This document shows, one piece after another, positions 56,440-64,000 of a DNA stretch of 64,000 nucleotides (position 1 is its first letter; every line of letters starts with the position of its first letter). The translations under genes were made by a program, and so were the position numbers. Origin of the DNA: Agrypnia vestita (Eukaryota > Arthropoda > Insecta > Trichoptera > Phryganeidae); assembly GCA_016648135.1 (NCBI GenBank), contig JADDOH010005126.1:54454-118453 (forward strand), in the 5' to 3' direction. The notes below the pieces were generated by a model that made no database searches, was not told the DNA's origin, and was given only the letters and a program-made list of their open reading frames with translations.

Positions 56440-57230
56440 AAAGATTTATTATCACGTGGTCATGGCAGCGGGATACAAATGAAAACACCGGAAGTTAATA
56501 AGTGATTAATTAATTATTAAATGGAACACTAAACACGAATAAAACTTTTCACTACTCATCATCATCATCACTCTTGGCACTACAACCCTTGGTGGGTCTA
56601 GTCTATCCTCAATAATTTTCCTCCACTTATCTCGGTATAGTGCCAGCTCTCTCCAGTTCCGAAGCTCTAAGGCAGAGATGTCTTTGAGGACGTTGTCACT
56701 CCATCTTAATTTTCTCCTTCCTAAGCTCCTTCCCCCTATTGGCCTTGAGTTCAGCACTTTTGTATACATTTCACTAATAAAACTTACATTAAATTACACT
56801 ATTTTGCAATATATCACTTGTATATGAACAGTTTATTATCGTTTGGAACACTTTAGTTATTCTCGCTTGTTACAGTCGCATTTATTGATTTCGCTACTTA
56901 GATAGGAACTCGTTTCTTTATTTCGCTCGATATTTGTAGCTTCGCGATCTCGGCACACCTGACCATCGTCTCGCGACTTACTTTGCACTGAACGATTTGT
57001 TAAAAAACTTACCGCGCCGCGTTTCAATCGCGCTTTTTATACCCAAACACTATGTTTTCGAACTCTCCAGAAAATTATTTTGCTTTCTAGTGTTTAAAAG
57101 AAGGTTCCCGTCGCTTCTAGGTTGTTCCAGGAGTTTGTAGACGTTTGACAATTTTTTTAGATAATTCATGATTGTGGTAGGTTGTGCTGGGGGCTCCTGT
57201 ATTATTGTTGTCATTGCCATACAACGAGGA
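56440..57230 (-). mobile_element. Minus-strand LTR interrupted by a LINE
   Basis: Read on the minus strand: TATA box GGGTATAAAAAGCGCG (57,045-57,031), TAGCGAAATCAATAAATGCG, AAAGTGTTCC...GTGATATATTGCAAAATAGT GTAATTTAATGTAAG, then the LINE, then TTAATTAATCACTTATTAAC TTCCGGTGTTTTC and CATGACCACGTGATAA. The order and spacing match the 3' half of the LTRs at 16,433 and 47,014. The 5' boundary is uncertain. Confidence 0.65.
56557..56775 (-). pseudogene. LINE 3' end inserted in the LTR
   Basis: Minus strand: TKVLNSRPIGGRSLGRRKLR, WSDNVLKDISALELRNWREL and ALYRDKWRKIIEDRLDPPRV, ending in a GAT repeat tail (ATC on plus, 56,557-56,571). R-P-x-G-R..G-R...RW.D.V..D......NWRELA.DRD.WR is a standard LINE C-terminus. 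It is 5' truncated and younger than the LTR it splits. Confidence 0.85.
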
Positions 57231-57289
57231 ATTCTGTATCTATTTTGCCATTTAGTTAAAATATATATAATGACCCTCTTATGAGGTAC

Positions 57290-57850
57290 CTCTAATTGTA
57301 AAGGAAAGATACAACAGACTATTGTTAGACCCGCTATATTGTATGGCTCCGAATGCTGTACTATGTACAACTCCTACACCAGGCAACTCAAAACAGCAGA
57401 AATGCGATTGCTTAGATGGTCGGCAGGAGTAACACTAAAATATAGAATTAAAAGTTAATACATTCATGGTAGCCTGGGTGTCACGAACATGTTTATGTTC
57501 GTGACACCCATGTTCATTAAGCTGAAGAAACAACATTTTAGATGGTATGGGCACTTAGAACGGAGACCACCAGATCACACGGTGAAGCAGGCAATGTCCA
57601 TGGAACTTCATCGACAGTCATCCAGATCAAAGAACTCTTGGATGACACAATGCTCAAAAATACTTCAGAAAAATGACCTGGCTGAAAACGATACCCACAA
57701 TCGAAGAAGATACAGCCTGAGAACGAGAAGAGCCGACTCTGATAGCCTACCTAGGCAATACGTTAGGACAGTGCAAGGAAGAAGAAGAAGATATATAATG
57801 GACCTCACAGCCCACACTAGCTGCTTCTCACACCGACAGTACTAGGCTTT
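57290..57850 (+). pseudogene. LINE ORF2 C-terminal remnant with internal palindrome
   Basis: KGKIQQTIVRPAILYGSECC, TRQLKTAEMRLLRWSAGVTL, a stop-containing break, then KKQHFRWYGHLERRPPDHTV and WMTQCSKIL. R-P-x-x-L-Y-G-x-E-x-W, A-E-M-R-x-L-R-W and RW-x-GHx-R are LINE signatures. A perfect 16-bp hairpin (57,475-57,510) lies exactly at the break, suggesting a templated inverted duplication. An AGAAGAAG run ends the copy near 57,790. Confidence 0.8.
57475..57510. repeat. Perfect 16-bp inverted repeat, 4-nt loop
   Basis: TGGGTGTCACGAACAT (57,475-57,490) and its exact complement (57,495-57,510) around GTTT, inside the LINE remnant. Confidence 0.9.
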
Positions 57851-57859
57851 ATACCTGGT

Positions 57860-58640
57860 CCTTACAGTACAAAAATCGTTTTAGTAATTTGGACTCATGA
57901 CCTATTAAGGCGTTAAAAAAATTGATTGAATATTTCTGAAAAATGTTCATAATCGAAATACCTACGGTTTTTTTCCTTTGTAAATTTTGGGTCATCCCTT
58001 GGCCTTTAAGGGCTCCCGGGATCATAGTGTACTCATATGTTAACTTGAAAATACGGAAGACACCACGCGTTGTAGCACCAGCGGAGCTGTAGGTTCTGGC
58101 CCATTTGGCCGCTGGCTATTGTTTCAACGAGGTCAACGCAACGGTTTGGAAAAATATTTAATCATTCATAAATACAAGTATTTAAAATCTGACCTCTTTC
58201 GGGATGGTTGATTTTTTAAACATGCACCTCATTGGTACCTCGAACAAGTTTAAAAGACTATTTTTATTTAATAACTTTTAATTAACTAATGTAAAAGCTG
58301 GACCCAGAATATTTTTCTGGATGTTTGTTTGTAGGTACATCTTTTAAGTTAAATACATTTTATAAAATAAATAACATGAATTTTTTAAATATTATATTAT
58401 ATATTTATTTTATTTTAAAAAGTAACTCTTATAATAACTTATGTTTTATTTATTGTATTTCTCAATACCGCTGTATTTCTATTCCACTATTTTACGTTTA
58501 TTTAGTTTTAATATATTTCTTGTGTTTTTTAATACAGCTTTGTTTATTTTTTACCATTTTATGTACATCTGATTTCTTATTTAGTTAATTTGTCGAATAC
58601 GTTATATACTTTTTCCCTTATACTATTTATTTTCAAATCC
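57860..58640. other. Unassigned AT-rich stretch
   Basis: 57,900-57,965 weakly resembles the foldback arm (TTGAATATTTCTGAAAAATG TTCATAATCGAAA). An 87-codon frame at 58,325-58,588 is an AT-rich hydrophobic artefact. Confidence 0.45.
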
Positions 58641-58685
58641 AATCGGGTTTCGCTACGACCGCAGCTTCTTCAGGGAGAATCTTAA
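58640..58685 (-). ncRNA. Hammerhead-like motif (minus strand)
   Basis: CTGAAGA (58,673-58,667), extra A, stem II GCTGC-GGTC-GTAGC with one G-U pair, GAAA, CCCGATTGG. The core is complete if position 7 is taken as variable. No coding part is attached. Confidence 0.55.
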
Positions 58686-58689
58686 TTAA

Positions 58690-59390
58690 GTTAAGAAGAA
58701 GTTACGGTCACACATACCTTTCCATCATTCTCAGTTATTAGATTCTTGAAGCTTTATCCTTTTCCTAAAAAACATATCACTGGTTATATTATAAAGGTCA
58801 CTGAACGACTACACTAGTTTAGAAACGAGGACGGAAGCCGCTCACTCTGTGACGTATTCTTCCCAGTTTTGATTAACCTACATTAAGTTGAGTCAGCTCT
58901 AATGGAATTGCCCCGAGCAATTAATCTAGCGCTCGCTAAGAGTCTGGTAATACTGCAGCGGCACGATGTACCCCATCGCCCTGCACCCTGTACCCTGCAC
59001 CCATCAGCTCGCGAGGGTGTGGGACTGCAGATTTATCACCATTTACTGTTCAGCCGGACTTGGAACACGGCCAGGTACAGACAGGAGTTTAATTGCAAAT
59101 CCACAGTTGCAGAATCAAAACTGTCCAGACTAATTTGTCGCGATATGGAGGTATTGGACCTGTAGTTGCTATAATATGTGCGCAGAAATTTTCAGTAAGG
59201 AAAAATAACTTAAGTTCTTGATTATTAAAAACATTCACAATTAGATTGATTATTTCTAAAAATCTCTAAGTTATATTTACTCAACTATAATTAAATATTT
59301 CAATTTGCTCCTAAATAAACTACCTAAAAATATATTTCTAAAAATAACCCATTAAAACATGTTTTCACAATAATCCCTTTCTCATTTTCG
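58690..59390. other. Unassigned stretch with GC-richer part
   Basis: 58,890-59,165 has an 87-codon plus frame (MELPRAINLALAKSLVILQR) and a small CACCCTGTACCCTGCACCC repeat. No domain recognised. Confidence 0.35.
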
Positions 59391-59394
59391 GGTT

Positions 59395-59660
59395 TCGTGT
59401 CTACTATATGCGTCGGAATCTCCATCAACTTACTGAATTGTATGAAAAAACCATTAAAAATTTGAAAAATCCAAAATTATACTATAATTATTATTTTTTT
59501 AACGAAAATTTGATAGATCTTCTTGATCGTCGCCACGAGCCTACTTGAAAAGTTTCAGCTCGAATGGATCACGGGAAAAGGATTAAAAATCGATCCAAAG
59601 TTTTTTCGTCAAGCAAACAAGCAAGCAGACGCCACGAGTTAAAAGAAAGGAAGTATAAAT
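59395..59660 (-). repeat. TCCCTTTCTTTTAACTC dispersed repeat, copy 4
   Basis: On the plus strand: GGATCACGGGAAAAGGATTA, AAAATCGATCCAAAGTTTTT, GCAAGCAGACGCCACGAGTT, AAAAGAAAGGAAGT. It is the reverse complement of the other three copies. Confidence 0.8.
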
Positions 59661-59756
59661 CAATGTGCGTCTGTCTGTTGTTATGCTTCCTTTTAGACAA
59701 AAAAGGAAGTATTACTATTCTGTCGTAACAAAATAAATTTAAAATAAGTAAATATT

Positions 59757-60190
59757 ACATATTCCGTCCTAACCAAATAATACGCGAAATCGCACACGTC
59801 GAGCGAGGCGGCCGGAGCCAGCGCGCGTAGGTTACACACACAGGCTTACGAGTCACACACACTATGATAGTATCCCTGTCCACTGCCGTCGCGGGGCCTC
59901 CGGGCAGGAGACGCAAGGCGTGCCGTGCGGGCCGCGCTGCCATACTCTTGGAGCAACTATACCGGCGCGCAACCCCCCCCCGCACCCTCTTCCGCTCCGC
60001 GCTAATATAGGATAACTCCGCGCCCGGCAAGCCAGTCTGGACCAGTCAGTCTTCGAGTCACCATCCGGGAACCGAGCTCTGCGGTGCGTTAGCTACGCCG
60101 TCCGCCCTAAGCAAATTACGGCCGCCATTTGTATAAAAGTTACGGTGCCGGAATTGTTCGTTGTAAACTTTCAAATGTGAGCCAATAACA
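59757..60190 (+). promoter_or_regulatory. GC-rich promoter-like region, probably part of an LTR
   Basis: An abrupt GC-rich stretch (GAGCGAGGCGGCCGGAGCCA, a C-run at 59,970-59,978) is followed by possible core promoters: TAATATAGGATAACTCC near 60,003 and TTGTATAAAAGTTACGGTG near 60,130, with CAGTCAGTCTTCGAG in between. It resembles the U3/R of an insect LTR, but boundaries and ownership are unresolved. Confidence 0.4.
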
Positions 60191-60197
60191 TACCTCT

Positions 60198-60455
60198 CGC
60201 CGTGTTACAAAGCTAAACAGTGTGTTCAAACGATTTAATAATATACTTCCCGCCGTGTTACAAAGCTAAACAGTGTGTTCAAACGATTTAATAATATACT
60301 TCCCGCCGTGTTACAAAGCTAAACAGTGTGTTCAAACGATTTAATAATATACTTTCCGCCGTGTTACAAAGCTAAACAGTGTGTTCAAACGATTTAATAA
60401 TATACTTCCCGCCGGGTTATAAAGTTAAACAGTGTGTTCAACTAGTTTAAACGCA
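60198..60455 (+). repeat. 53-bp tandem array, five copies
   Basis: The unit CGCCGTGTTACAAAGCTAAA-CAGTGTGTTCAAACGATTTA-ATAATATACTTCC starts at 60,198, 60,251, 60,304, 60,357 and 60,410, exactly 53 bp apart. Units 1-4 are nearly identical and unit 5 is diverged. It sits between the promoter-like region and a poly-A-rich end, as leader repeats of LTR elements often do. Confidence 0.95.
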
Positions 60456-60459
60456 TATA

Positions 60460-61050
60460 GTAACTAGTTCGTCGTGTGAGACAATGTCGGTCTCACAATA
60501 AATACATTATAATAATCGTTCTCTATGTTTTTATAAACAACCAGGGTGAAGTAAACCAAAGTAAAAAAAAAAAAGGGGTTCCTCGCAAGCGCCTAGAGCC
60601 CCCTTTGCAAAAAATATAATACATTACTATTGGCGTCCTGAACATTCCCCGCCAACAAGGGGTATAATAAAAACAATCGTTTTCGTCCCCTATTAAACAA
60701 CGCCTGTTCTTTTAAGTTTTAATAAAAATACCGTGCTTTGGACTTCATAAGATTCAACCGTCATTGGCGTCTTCTTGTTTAAAAATCACCATAAACTTCG
60801 GGCGCCCGGTTCGGGCATTCCGATCGATCAGCTGACGGAGGACAACCGTCCGCCGACTCCTACAGCTGGTCAGGGCTGGCACCCTTACTAAAGGTGGTCG
60901 ATCCACTCCATACTCAGAAGAAAAACTACAGGTTTCAAGTGTTTGATTATACCTATACATAATTTACAGCAGCCAATTATGGCCAATCTATAACATTCGC
61001 AAACTATTTACAAAAAGTTACCAAAGGGATAACCAAGTGACATTAATCGA
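60460..61050. other. Probable LTR/leader sequence, unresolved
   Basis: It contains AATAAATACATTATAATAA (60,500), an A-run, and two TTGGCGTC strings (60,632 and 60,763) that recall primer-binding sites. 60,754-60,960 has a minus-strand frame with no recognised domain. Confidence 0.35.
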
Positions 61051-61054
61051 ACTC

Positions 61055-61659
61055 AAGTGATGTAACTTTTAAAATAGGAAACACAAAGTCTGTTCCAATC
61101 CCTGTTCCTACTTACTCTTATATCCCATGAGCCTCTACTGGGCCGACCTCTGGAAGCTTAACTATATGTAAATTAATATTCTGTATTGGACCCGACTGTG
61201 ATTAAATTCCGTTATAAAGGAGTATCCATTTTGACTTTAGTGGCCACCAGGGTCATACTTGATAATTCGGCGCTGTGTTTTTCCTAAACCTTTTTACTAT
61301 TGTATGTCATTGTCCCGTATGAAACCATGTTTATAAACTGTATAGTATACTGTAAAATTTGTCCCTTTTGAACTATTCTCTGTGTACTGAACTGACTGGA
61401 TAACATCTTTGTAATTAAACCTCATGTAAAAACCATACAGGCCCTGTTCTTTTTATTTTGCTTTCTCCGTACAATCCCCCAACCAATCTGAAAGAAAGTA
61501 ACGGGAATGGACCACAACCATTGAGGCTTAGAATCCTGGTAAGATAACCCTGAACGTGGTTGGTCAGTTAGATCGTGTAGAAGAAATTCTACATATGAGA
61601 GAGCAAGTACGTTCTCGGCAACCGCGTTCAGGGGTTTATTGAAAAATTGAACATTTCAC
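61055..61659 (+). mobile_element. Probable 5' LTR of the Gypsy-type element
   Basis: It ends immediately before a tRNA-Lys-type primer site, as a 5' LTR must. The start is uncertain; TGTAACTTTTAAAATAGG at 61,059 is one candidate. The 3' LTR is outside the window, so the boundary cannot be checked. Confidence 0.45.
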
Positions 61660-61677
61660 TGGCGCCCAACTCATGGG
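61660..61677 (+). other. Primer-binding site, tRNA-Lys type
   Basis: TGGCGCCCAAC at 61,660-61,670 is complementary to the 3' end of an insect tRNA-Lys, the primer used by the Drosophila gypsy group. The match weakens after 11 nt (TCATGGG). It fixes the 5' LTR end and the plus-strand orientation. Confidence 0.75.
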
Positions 61678-62068
61678 CCACCCCTTACAGATTTCAGATT
61701 GGTCAAAAAATGGTTACACATTGTATGGATAAAGTAAAAAAATAATGTCAATCAGTACACACTCTTTTATGTAATCTTGTAGAACTCTAGCATTTGTTGT
61801 AAAAACTGTTCCACTTTCCTCCCACATCCTAAGACTGTCGTACCGCGTAAAAATAATCGCCATTAATTACCAAAATAATTCGCGCCATTCCCCGTCTAAA
61901 AAAAACGCCCACTGTACGACTCATAAGTTTTGGACCACATCGAGTACACTCGGGCTCAAAAGTTTTGATACGCCTAGCTATCATCGTAATTCAAATTTCA
62001 ATTTTCTAAATCAATATCTCGGCTGCTTGCAACTACAAATATTACTCAAGTTCACCACTAACCTTACC
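61678..62068 (+). other. Untranslated leader of the Gypsy-type element
   Basis: About 390 nt between primer site and gag start with no long frame. It presumably contains packaging signals, none recognisable. Confidence 0.6.
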
Positions 62069-63157
62069 ATGGAAACCCTTTCTAGCATTCCTAATTACCA
62101 AACTGCTCGTTTACACACGTTAAGAAAGGCTCTTCGCGAGCAAGGAATAACCCCATTATCTGGTTTGGCCGCATTGCGCGAGCAAGCCAGACTACACAAC
62201 GAATCCTGCACGCAACCACATGTGGCTCCAATCGCCCATGCCCATGCGTACGAGGACCTGTCTATGGCACCTGAACTAACAACGGATACACCTTTGACAG
62301 TAACCGAATCAACTACAACCGCTACCCAGGCACCCTCATTATTACAACCAGAATCGCGATTAAATATTCCAAATGTCAACTTTGGCTCCTGGCCAGTCAC
62401 TCCTTATTCTGGCACCGGCGACGCGCGCGAATTTTTAATTCGCCTAGAGGAAATAGCGCGCGCGCGCTGCTATCCCGTCCAACAGCTGACTCATGTCCTT
62501 CCAGAATTTTTAAAGGATAGGGCGTTAATTTTCTATAGGGCTACTATTCGAGCAGACCTATCTTGGAACCAGTTCAAATTATCTCTCCTCCATAGATTCG
62601 AGCGGCCGGATTATTCGGTCGACAAGAAACTCGAAATATGGACATCGAAACAATCCGATTCCGAAACAGCCGCGGATTATGTGACTAGAATCTTAACACT
62701 AAACCACATCGTTGACACTCCTCTGTCAGAGGAAGAACTCCTTCAGGTCTTCGGCCGTGGACTGCTCCCGAGGTTCGCAGCAGTCCTAGTCAGTTCGCGA
62801 CCCACGTCGGTGGCCGCCCTAAAGTCACTATGTTCCGCGTTCGAACGACTAGACTCTCTTTCGTTAAAAGGCCCTCTCGGACAGCCTCCGCGCAAGGCCC
62901 CTAACCCAAGAGCAATTGCGTCGGCCCCTACTAAATCAAGATCTCCGCGCTGCTTTAATTGCAACGAGCGAAACCATTTTTCTAGAGAGTGTCCCCGGCG
63001 ACGAAGGGCAGCCGGTCAGGCACCGCCGCCAAGACGGTCGCCGCGCTTACAAATAAAAAGTGAAGGCATACAGTCCAGTAAACGCCCGAATTCGGTGGTT
63101 CCCTTCCCCGATGTATCGAGACCACCACCTAACTTTCCATACAACTCAAAAAACTAA
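62069..63157 (+). CDS. gag: Gag of a Gypsy-type LTR retrotransposon
   Basis: 362 residues. I choose ATG 62,069 because it has a near-ideal context (ACC-ATG-G); the frame is open a little further upstream without another ATG. Residues ~1-95 are an acidic/Ser-Thr-rich N-terminus. Residues ~105-250 are a retrotransposon Gag (capsid-like) domain with SGTGDAREFLIRLEEIARAR, ALIFYRATIRADLSWNQFKL and LLHRFERPDYS. Residues 295-308 are one CCHC zinc knuckle, CFNCNERNHFSREC (C-x2-C-x4-H-x4-C), followed by a basic RRRRA tail. Gag assembles the particle and binds genomic RNA. The frame is intact and higher in GC than its neighbours, suggesting recent insertion. The stop TAA (63,155-157) overlaps the pol ATG. 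Confidence 0.92.
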   Translation: METLSSIPNYQTARLHTLRKALREQGITPLSGLAALREQARLHNESCTQPHVAPIAHAHAYEDLSMAPELTTDTPLTVTESTTTATQAPSLLQPESRLNIPNVNFGSWPVTPYSGTGDAREFLIRLEEIARARCYPVQQLTHVLPEFLKDRALIFYRATIRADLSWNQFKLSLLHRFERPDYSVDKKLEIWTSKQSDSETAADYVTRILTLNHIVDTPLSEEELLQVFGRGLLPRFAAVLVSSRPTSVAALKSLCSAFERLDSLSLKGPLGQPPRKAPNPRAIASAPTKSRSPRCFNCNERNHFSRECPRRRRAAGQAPPPRRSPRLQIKSEGIQSSKRPNSVVPFPDVSRPPPNFPYNSKN

Positions 63158-63205
63158 TGTCCAGCCAATCTCCATACCGCTCGAAGGAATGGATTGATTG
63201 GCTGG
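63148..63205 (+). promoter_or_regulatory. Programmed -1 frameshift signal at gag/pol
   Basis: The slippery heptamer A-AAA-AAC (63,148-63,154) is in the gag frame, then a 6-nt spacer (TAATGT) including the gag stop, then a perfect 10-bp stem CCAGCCAATC (63,161-170) / GATTGGCTGG (63,196-205) with a 25-nt loop. A -1 slip enters the pol frame, open since 63,133. The same site is a TAATG stop/start overlap, so reinitiation is the alternative. A loop-downstream pairing AATGG/CCATT could make a pseudoknot. Confidence 0.8.
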
Positions 63206-64000
63206 CCTCAATCAGACTGTTCAAGACAACCTACCATTTAAATACAGCCCCGATGTCCAACGAACTAGACAACAGGCCGTTTCTTTCTTTTAAAATACAT
63301 CAAATCTCGTTCAGAGCCCTACTCGACTCTGGTGCCGGCGCGAATATCCTGGGTGGTACGTTATATGAATCATTCGTCGACCTCGGCTATAGGCTCCGAC
63401 CCACTGGCATTTCGGTGCGAACGCTAGACGACTCTCCGCTATTTTCCAGCGGCACTATCACCCTGCCCGTGCGTTTTGACCAACGGCTCGTTCAGGTTAA
63501 CTTCGTCGTGGTACCGTCACTCTCCGACTGCATCATTCTGGGAGCCCCGTTTTTGCGAATCTCCGGCCTAGCCCCCAGCCTATTTCCCAACGGAAAGGCC
63601 CGTATCGCCCTAGCGGCTACGGAACCTACCGCCGTTAGCGACCGCACCACACCTCCTGCCTGCCTGATATCTATCGACGAACTCACCTCTGAGCAAAGAA
63701 TTCGGCTATATTCAGTCAAGAGCGACTTCACAGATATCTCCTTTGAAAAAGTAGGCCTTGGGAGAACCCGTTTGGTCTCACATGTGATCGACACCGGAGA
63801 CCACCCTCCGGTTAAACAAAGAACCTATCCCGTATCACACGTCAGGCGTCAACAGTTGATCCAGGAATTGGATACTCTGATGGCCCTAGACGTAATAGAA
63901 CCAGCCCGGAGCGGGTGGCTCAACAACGTATTTATCGTACCAAAAAAGGACGGGTCAGCACGCTTTGTCTTAGACCCAAGGAAATTGAACGACGTCACCA
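63157..64000 (+). CDS. pol: Pol (protease and start of reverse transcriptase), runs off the window
   Basis: The frame is open from the stop at 63,130-132 to the window end. ATG 63,157 overlaps the gag stop, or entry is by -1 frameshift. The aspartic protease motif ALLDSGAGANIL (Asp at residue 57 from that ATG) is followed by the second half IILGAPFL, typical of retropepsin-like domains. After a linker come the N-terminal reverse transcriptase motifs: HPPVKQRTYPVS, LDVIEPARSGW and VPKKDGSARFVLDPRKLN. The catalytic YxDD, RNase H and integrase would lie beyond the window. No stop or shift is seen, so this element may be intact. The family is Gypsy/Metaviridae by domain style. Confidence 0.9.
   Translation, partial: MSSQSPYRSKEWIDWLASIRLFKTTYHLNTAPMSNELDNRPFLSFKIHQISFRALLDSGAGANILGGTLYESFVDLGYRLRPTGISVRTLDDSPLFSSGTITLPVRFDQRLVQVNFVVVPSLSDCIILGAPFLRISGLAPSLFPNGKARIALAATEPTAVSDRTTPPACLISIDELTSEQRIRLYSVKSDFTDISFEKVGLGRTRLVSHVIDTGDHPPVKQRTYPVSHVRRQQLIQELDTLMALDVIEPARSGWLNNVFIVPKKDGSARFVLDPRKLNDVT

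Noticed and set aside
58325..58588. 87-codon hydrophobic open frame
   Set aside because: Composition (Phe, Tyr, Ile, Leu, Asn) is what AT-rich non-coding DNA yields by chance. There is no start context or domain.
60625..60790. Primer-binding sites at the two TTGGCGTC strings
   Set aside because: They share only 6-7 nt with a primer site and match no tRNA 3' end I can name; the site at 61,660 is much better.
62027..62068. Upstream start for gag at 62,027
   Set aside because: The codon there is TTG, not ATG. The ATG at 62,069 is in frame with a strong ACCATGG context, so it is preferred.
62095..63794. Minus-strand open frames across gag and pol (for example 62,095-62,400, 62,743-62,964 and 63,492-63,794)
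   Set aside because: They mirror well-supported gag and pol coding sequence and contain no domain; shadows of GC-rich coding DNA.
1..64000. CRISPR array or prokaryotic operon
   Set aside because: The tandem repeats (52, 53, 67, 130 and 217 bp periods) have no unique spacers between short repeats. All recognisable genes are eukaryotic transposons.

Overview
The window looks like repeat-rich, AT-rich nuclear DNA from an arthropod, most likely an insect. No complete host gene, rRNA operon, operon layout or CRISPR array is visible. The coding signal comes from eukaryotic mobile elements: mariner, piggyBac-like and Transib-like DNA transposons, several non-LTR (LINE) families, Penelope-like elements (PLEs), tRNA-derived SINEs, solo LTRs and one Gypsy-type LTR retrotransposon that runs off the right edge. 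The order or species cannot be fixed from sequence alone. The best hint of a host gene is a possible 43-codon terminal exon at 18,838-18,969, so the window may be intergenic or inside very long introns.

Left part (1-20 kb): AT-rich DNA with a foldback-element arm (326-533), LINE 3' ends (1.7-2.2, 4.0-4.5, 13.8-14.0, 15.9-16.3, 17.6-18.0, 19.7-20.2 kb), a 130-bp tandem array (4.6-5.5 kb), a GC-rich unassigned island (10.84-11.46 kb) and a solo LTR with a 4-bp target duplication (16,433-16,943). Middle (20-36 kb): an unassigned 1.3-kb TIR element inserted cleanly into a foldback element (21,311-22,628); an internally deleted piggyBac-like element with TTAA on both sides (23,274-24,557); SINEs; two facing tRNA-like SINE heads (29.2-29.55 kb); a duplicated LTR end (32.8-33.7 kb); and a PLE fragment flanked by inverted repeats carrying hammerhead-type motifs (34.63-35.37 kb).

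36-50 kb: more PLE 3' ends; a mariner transposase remnant split by a Transib-like element (39,903-41,671, CGCCG duplication, CACACTG termini) exactly where reading through restores the mariner frame; a well-formed hammerhead candidate at 42.1 kb; a second solo LTR (47,014-47,653); and a complete foldback element (48,731-49,193). 50-64 kb: a mariner with perfect ends but a broken transposase (52,998-54,273) sitting in a palindromic PLE-derived element; LINE ends; an LTR interrupted by a LINE; a five-copy 53-bp array; and a Gypsy-type element with a tRNA-Lys-type primer site, an intact gag and the start of pol.

Most notable: (1) a textbook -1 frameshift cassette at the gag/pol junction (A AAA AAC, 6-nt spacer, perfect 10-bp stem) overlapping a TAATG stop/start; (2) at least a dozen hammerhead-ribozyme-like motifs, many with the extra nucleotide after A9 known from some natural hammerheads; (3) the Transib-in-mariner nest with its empty site readable at codon level. 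All functional statements are inferences from sequence; nothing was searched against a database.
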